A stretch of 64,000 bases of DNA. Source: Deroplatys truncata (lineage: Eukaryota > Arthropoda > Insecta > Mantodea > Mantidae). The position numbers and the translations under genes were made by a program. The notes beneath the pieces are model-generated. The model saw only the letters and a list, made by a program, of their open reading frames with translations. It made no database searches and was not told where the DNA came from. Numbering within the stretch: position 1 is the first letter of the stretch; every line of letters starts with the position of its first letter. Location: the NCBI GenBank assembly GCA_030765065.1, contig CM060977.1, forward strand, positions 100,395,795-100,459,794, given 5' to 3'. Positions 59,521 through 64,000 of the stretch are shown one piece after another.

Positions 59521-62500
59521 TAACTGAGAGCCAAAGGGCCAGGGTGCCAGTCCCAAAGTACCTTTTAAAAAGAAGGAAAATCGGACTTGATGTATGTAAG
59601 TAGCTTTAAGAATTAACAAAAATGTGTTTAAATGTATTTAAAATTGTTGTGTGCTTTTCGGTACAAATACATATTCTATTCCACTTAGATGAAGTAGAAA
59701 TCGTTTTGACTGACACAAGTGAGATTTCTTATCGAAATTATATTAATTAGCTAGATTTGTGTTTATATTGCAATTAACTTCAAACCTTCATTTACAATGA
59801 AGCCTATAGGTTCATGGATTTTATTGAACGCTTTCCTAGTGATGAATGGCAAGCAATGTCAATAGCTATATGCCATCGGGGATATATGGCTGACTAATAA
59901 GGAGGAGGAAAGTGCGTGAATTCCAGGCCCCTATTAATGTAATTGGGTAGCTTCCGGTGTTAATGTCCCGTAAGGTTAAGTGTTCCGATTTCTCAACGGT
60001 ACGTTCCCGCTGACGAAGCTGGTTAGAAGAGAACCCAGGGAGCGAAACCTTCCTTGCTGATCTAGATCATTAAGGTGAAAACAGTATAATGCCTACAGCG
60101 TACAGTGTCGTTCTGAAAGTTGAGATATCTGACCATCCTGATCGACATACCTAGCTATAGGAATCATCTTTCGTAAATCCTGAGGCAGTATTTTTAACAC
60201 TTAAATGATATCAGTCAAATTATATAATATGTAAATTCAATAACAGCCCGCCTTGAAGCAATATGTGTATGTAATAATTTGTAAAATGTAAGTCATATTA
60301 TTATGTATTATTGCATCCATGTGTAATAATGTTATGTGAACAGATTACGTAATTTAATAATGTAGGAGCTGTGAGAATAATAAGTTAAAATTTGCTAACA
60401 ATGAGGTAACAATGAGGTAACCTTGAGGCCATAATGAGTAACAATGTTCAATAATGCTACTAGTCATTATTAGAGCAACAATAATAGGATTTTGTGGCAG
60501 TTTATAAAATAGCCAATCAACAACCAGAAAAAGCTTTAGTTACATGAAGGTATTCTATTGGAGTAGGATTAGCCAATCAGAAACTGAAAAAGAGAAAATT
60601 TTACTAATTTATAGTTCAGTTGGTTGCAGACAGCGTTACTAAACAGACGCAAAGTGTCCTCAAGAAATATAATATATATTCGTGTGAGACGAAAGGTAAA
60701 TTACGTGTTAAAAAGTGTAATTAATTAATAAAAACATCTCACAGTGGTGTTATTTAAATCCTGTCAAGCATTACTAAAAAACACTAAGTAAAATTATAAT
60801 CTGTGTAAGCCTACATTCTTGTCGCATCACAACCCTGCTAAGAGAAACGTGTCTCTAACAATAATACTGACGCAGCCGAGGCAAACATAAATATATAATA
60901 TTTAAAGAACAGTTTAAATACAAAGTTAATATTTTTAATCTTGGGACAAAGGCCACCGGAAGGTACATTTGGGGCGAAGGCTACCGGAAACCGGGTACCA
61001 TACATGCGGTTGCAACTACTTCAAGTTTTCGGCTCCCCAGCAGTTGAAATATAATACAACTCCTTCAATACAACCTACTTTAAATTGATGCCCAAAGCGT
61101 GTTGCTAATAATGTAACAAACCACCTACTTCAATCCCACGTGTAGTGCCCCATGTTTCCGACAACAAAGGATGATGCGAGTACTTTGTCCTAACGTGGAC
61201 GTCTTTTAGATTCGTTGTTGCTTGCCTACATTGACGTCACGGAGGCCAAATGTACCGCACTGTAAAAGGAAAGGGAAACCTGTTTTGTTGCGTCGGAGAC
61301 TGAAAGTGCATTCGGTCAAACTAAAAGTGGTCGGTCTCATGAGCAGTTAAATTTTTTCTGTGTCCCTTCGAGTGAGCGTGCGGTTCATAACCATCCACTT
61401 CTGTGCGCCGCTTTGGTTAATTCTATAATGCAATCCACAGGGTACTGATTTGTGCTATCGCCACGCCGTGCTTGGCTGGGACTGGTTAAGCTGTTTAACT
61501 TCTATGCCAGCAGTTCGATTTACCGTAGTGGATTGTTATCTTTTATTTTTTACATCTCACTTTACAGCAATATAGTTAAATAATAATACTTGTGTTACTC
61601 ATTTTACATACAAATATAATTACAATAGTGGTGAAATTTCTGATTATAAAATTAAACTGATTCAGTATAAAACCTCCTCCGACCGATAAATAAATGTTAT
61701 GTTTTACCCTCTATCGGTATGACGGACTAAAAAATAAACGCCAGGTACATAAAAATGAAGAAAACCTGTTATATGGTACTAATGTATTTAAAATACACGT
61801 CCATTCAGATTTGAAGTTTCAGCCTCAGGAACAGTAAGCTAATTCTCAACTACTAGGTTAAAGTGCTGTAGTAAGCGTGACACTGTAACGAGCTTTAGTC
61901 ATACTCCAGTTGAGAAGAAGAAATCAAGAGTGTAGTGTACTTTAATAATAGTATGTAGTAATTTTTAACAATAATAGTGTATTAAGCGTACTTTGGTTTC
62001 AATGGTGAAACACTCTGAAGTATCTGTCTGTTTGAAATCTATATAGTAACTATTTTCTCTGAAAAATTTTTTGATTACAGTTTTGTTCCCCATTATAACT
62101 ACTACAAGAGTCTTGTGAACAATACCCGGCTGTCTTGAGCACTCCGGAAGCACCGGATTCGAGCTTCGTCGCTGAGATACCGGTCAGTTAATTAACCGAG
62201 TGTACGTTTCATTTGTTTATATTTCGATTCCTGGTTATTCAGAAGTGTGTAAAATAAACAGCAGTCAGCTTGGATTCAATGAGTAGATATTAATGTTTAT
62301 TTTAAATAGCACCTATAACAGTATGCAATATTGAGCTATATTTCATAGTACAAGCATATATTCAGTGAAAATAAAAGGAATTTCACTTTTTCACGTTTAA
62401 AAATGCGCGTTGTTATATATTGTAACGGAATATAGTTTCTATCAGAATAATGTATCTAGATTGTAAATACGTATGTGTAATTTGACTAACTGGTCTGTTT

Positions 62501-62559
62501 TGTTTATGGTGTTACAAAAATTGAATTGAATTTTATTTGTGGATGCTCTTTAACTGCTG
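59521..62559. other. unassigned AT-rich stretch
   Basis: About 3 kb with no recognised gene. A short doublet (AACAATGAGGTAACAATGAGGTAACC) is at 60398-60423. The part around 61150-61450 is less AT-rich and contains TGACGTCACGG, a perfect CRE-type palindrome at 61232-61242, but no promoter can be defended. Confidence 0.35.
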
Positions 62560-62790
62560 TAGTCCTTAGCGGCCCATTCTACAGTGGGCGTGAAATACTT
62601 AATTTTTCTCAGAAGCCTCTTTATCAGGCTTGAGGTTCTTTTACGTGTCGTAAATCTACGACACGGGAACACCGGCTTTATTTCCCTTCCAATGGAAGCC
62701 ATGCTAAGAATTTTTACGCCCAAAAAAATCCATCGCCCTCCGCCGGGTTTTAACCCGCGTCCCCGGGAAGTTTGTGGTGTTGTAAGTATA
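62560..62790 (-). mobile_element. SINE-like repeat
   Basis: The segment with TACGTGTCGTAAATCTACGA, CACGGGAACACCGG, TTCCCTTCCAATGGAAGCCA and CCGCCGGGTTTTAACCCGCG is a type of short dispersed repeat I associate with many insect genomes. The B-box-like GGGTT..AACCCGCG suggests a tRNA link on the minus strand. Assignment is tentative. Confidence 0.4.
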
Positions 62791-64000
62791 AGTAAGTAAT
62801 GTTGTAAACATGTAAATAATCAAGGCATGTGCTATGCGCATACATATTATATGGAGTGGTAACCAGTAGAAAACTTCCGCCAATGTATACCAGCGAAGAG
62901 TCAACTGTTGTCGATGGACTGCTGTTATCTGCTAGTAAATACAAGTACTCTATATACCAGTACCAGTCAACCTCGCGGCGAACTCCTACAAAGTGTCGTC
63001 CCTACTGATAACATACCTTTGGCTGTTGCCTTCAATCAGATGTGGGAAAAGAATCTGATGTGTTCATCTGGCCTTTTCTACTCGCACATCTAGAAACTAT
63101 TCTTAAAAACTCAATTCTTCCACCTAATTCTTGATAATCTAGATAAATGTTCATTACACATGTCGTTGTACGTATTGTGACGATGGGAGAGCTACACGGC
63201 TGACGTAACTCAGTTGGAGAGTACTTGCCAGGGGACGTGTAGATTTCGGGGAGGGGGTGTTGGTTCTGGTGACAATAAAAACTCTAGACAACATTCCTGC
63301 CTATGCCTTGAGCCCTTTTTAACTCCTAAGGACCTAACACCCAGTCTATTAAATACCTGAGCTTACTATGCGATGGATGGTGAATTTTATACTTATTCAC
63401 AAATTTGTGACCACAAACAGCTTGGAGACGTTTCGTATCGAGACGTTCCCTGTGACCTCGATTTGGTCAGCTTAAATATCCTGTGCTGTGAGGCGTTAGC
63501 GTTCTGTTAATCTAGTCACCACGTACGTTAATTTCAACACTTTCTTAGCTATTGTCTGTCTTCGATATCTGGGCTTCGTTCCCAGCCTTGGGACGTTAAA
63601 GCATAAGAATAATACTGTAGTCTAAAGCGATTCTCATATTAATAAAAAAACTAATCACTATGTGGCGGCATTGAAGTGGCATGCTCTTTGTGGAATCACG
63701 AGCAAAAACGAATAGCGACTTGCTACTTGAAAAACTGTAGATGTCTTAAAATTGTAGCAGAAATAATATGGTGAACAATTGTCAGTAAATGTTTAACTAT
63801 ATTTGGTTTAAATATTCTGAATAACACGCAGAAGAACAGGAATAACTTAGGAGGCAAAAAATAAATAGTGTAAAACACAGGATTTGCGAGATTCCCCAAA
63901 CAACTTAATTGCTAAATAATTGTAAGTAGCTTTAGCTAACTGATTTTAAAATGACTCCATATGTAATTATTTTATCATATAACAGATTAACCTATTTCTT
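62791..64000. other. no feature seen
   Basis: AT-rich DNA to the window end; open frames are short and unrecognised. Confidence 0.4.

Overview
The window looks like intergenic DNA from a large, AT-rich, repeat-dense insect genome. A polyneopteran such as a cockroach, termite or stick insect is my guess, based only on the kinds of repeats present. Evidence for an animal, probably insect, source: several mariner-type transposases, a pogo/Tigger element, BED-finger hAT fragments, a zeste-like Myb/SANT pseudogene, insect-style LINE C-termini, and at least five tRNA-derived SINEs with recognisable B boxes. I found no convincing intact host gene.

The dominant object is a giant inverted repeat at 7067-24147 (17.08 kb). 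It has two arms of about 8.5 kb and practically no spacer (axis near 15571-15575). From either end inward each arm holds: a GC-box-rich terminus (about 260 bp), a unique stretch, 4-5 tandem copies of a ~415 bp unit, a degenerate ~70 bp tandem repeat, a decayed Myb/SANT DNA-binding (zeste-like) gene, an open 155-codon C2HC zinc-finger-like gene on the opposite strand, a ~2.3 kb array of ~110 copies of a 21 bp unit, and half of a 360 bp hairpin at the axis. The arms mirror each other down to the order of variant 21 bp units. They differ by two clean length changes (52 bp and 21 bp), which together account for the 73 bp length difference, plus a handful of substitutions. It interrupts the C-terminal coding region of a LINE: readable LINE protein continues on both sides. 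This points to a real insertion and argues against a simple assembly fold-back. No transposase was recognised and no target-site duplication is visible.

Left flank (1-7066): copies of an abundant ~0.9 kb repeat (here 'family R'), two SINEs, a hAT N-terminal fragment, a decayed mariner (4355-5626) carrying a ~50 bp piece that matches the nearby hAT fragment in inverse orientation, a GC-rich retroposon tail, and the 3' part of the interrupted LINE.

Right flank (24148-64000): the 5' part of the interrupted LINE, two more mariners with clear TIRs and TA duplications (27245-28519; 32938-34197), a Harbinger-like element (36446-37207), a fold-back (about 37690-38290), a Tigger element (40673-42442) with a 143 bp tandem duplication, a mariner-like element (43816-44592) inserted in a TATA-like box of a repeat whose second copy is at 31.68 kb, a dense block of family R copies (48-58.5 kb) including one split by a hAT-like element with an 8 bp duplication (57688-58399), a LINE C-terminus (58.5-59.5 kb), and several SINEs. 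The last ~4 kb are mostly unassigned AT-rich DNA.
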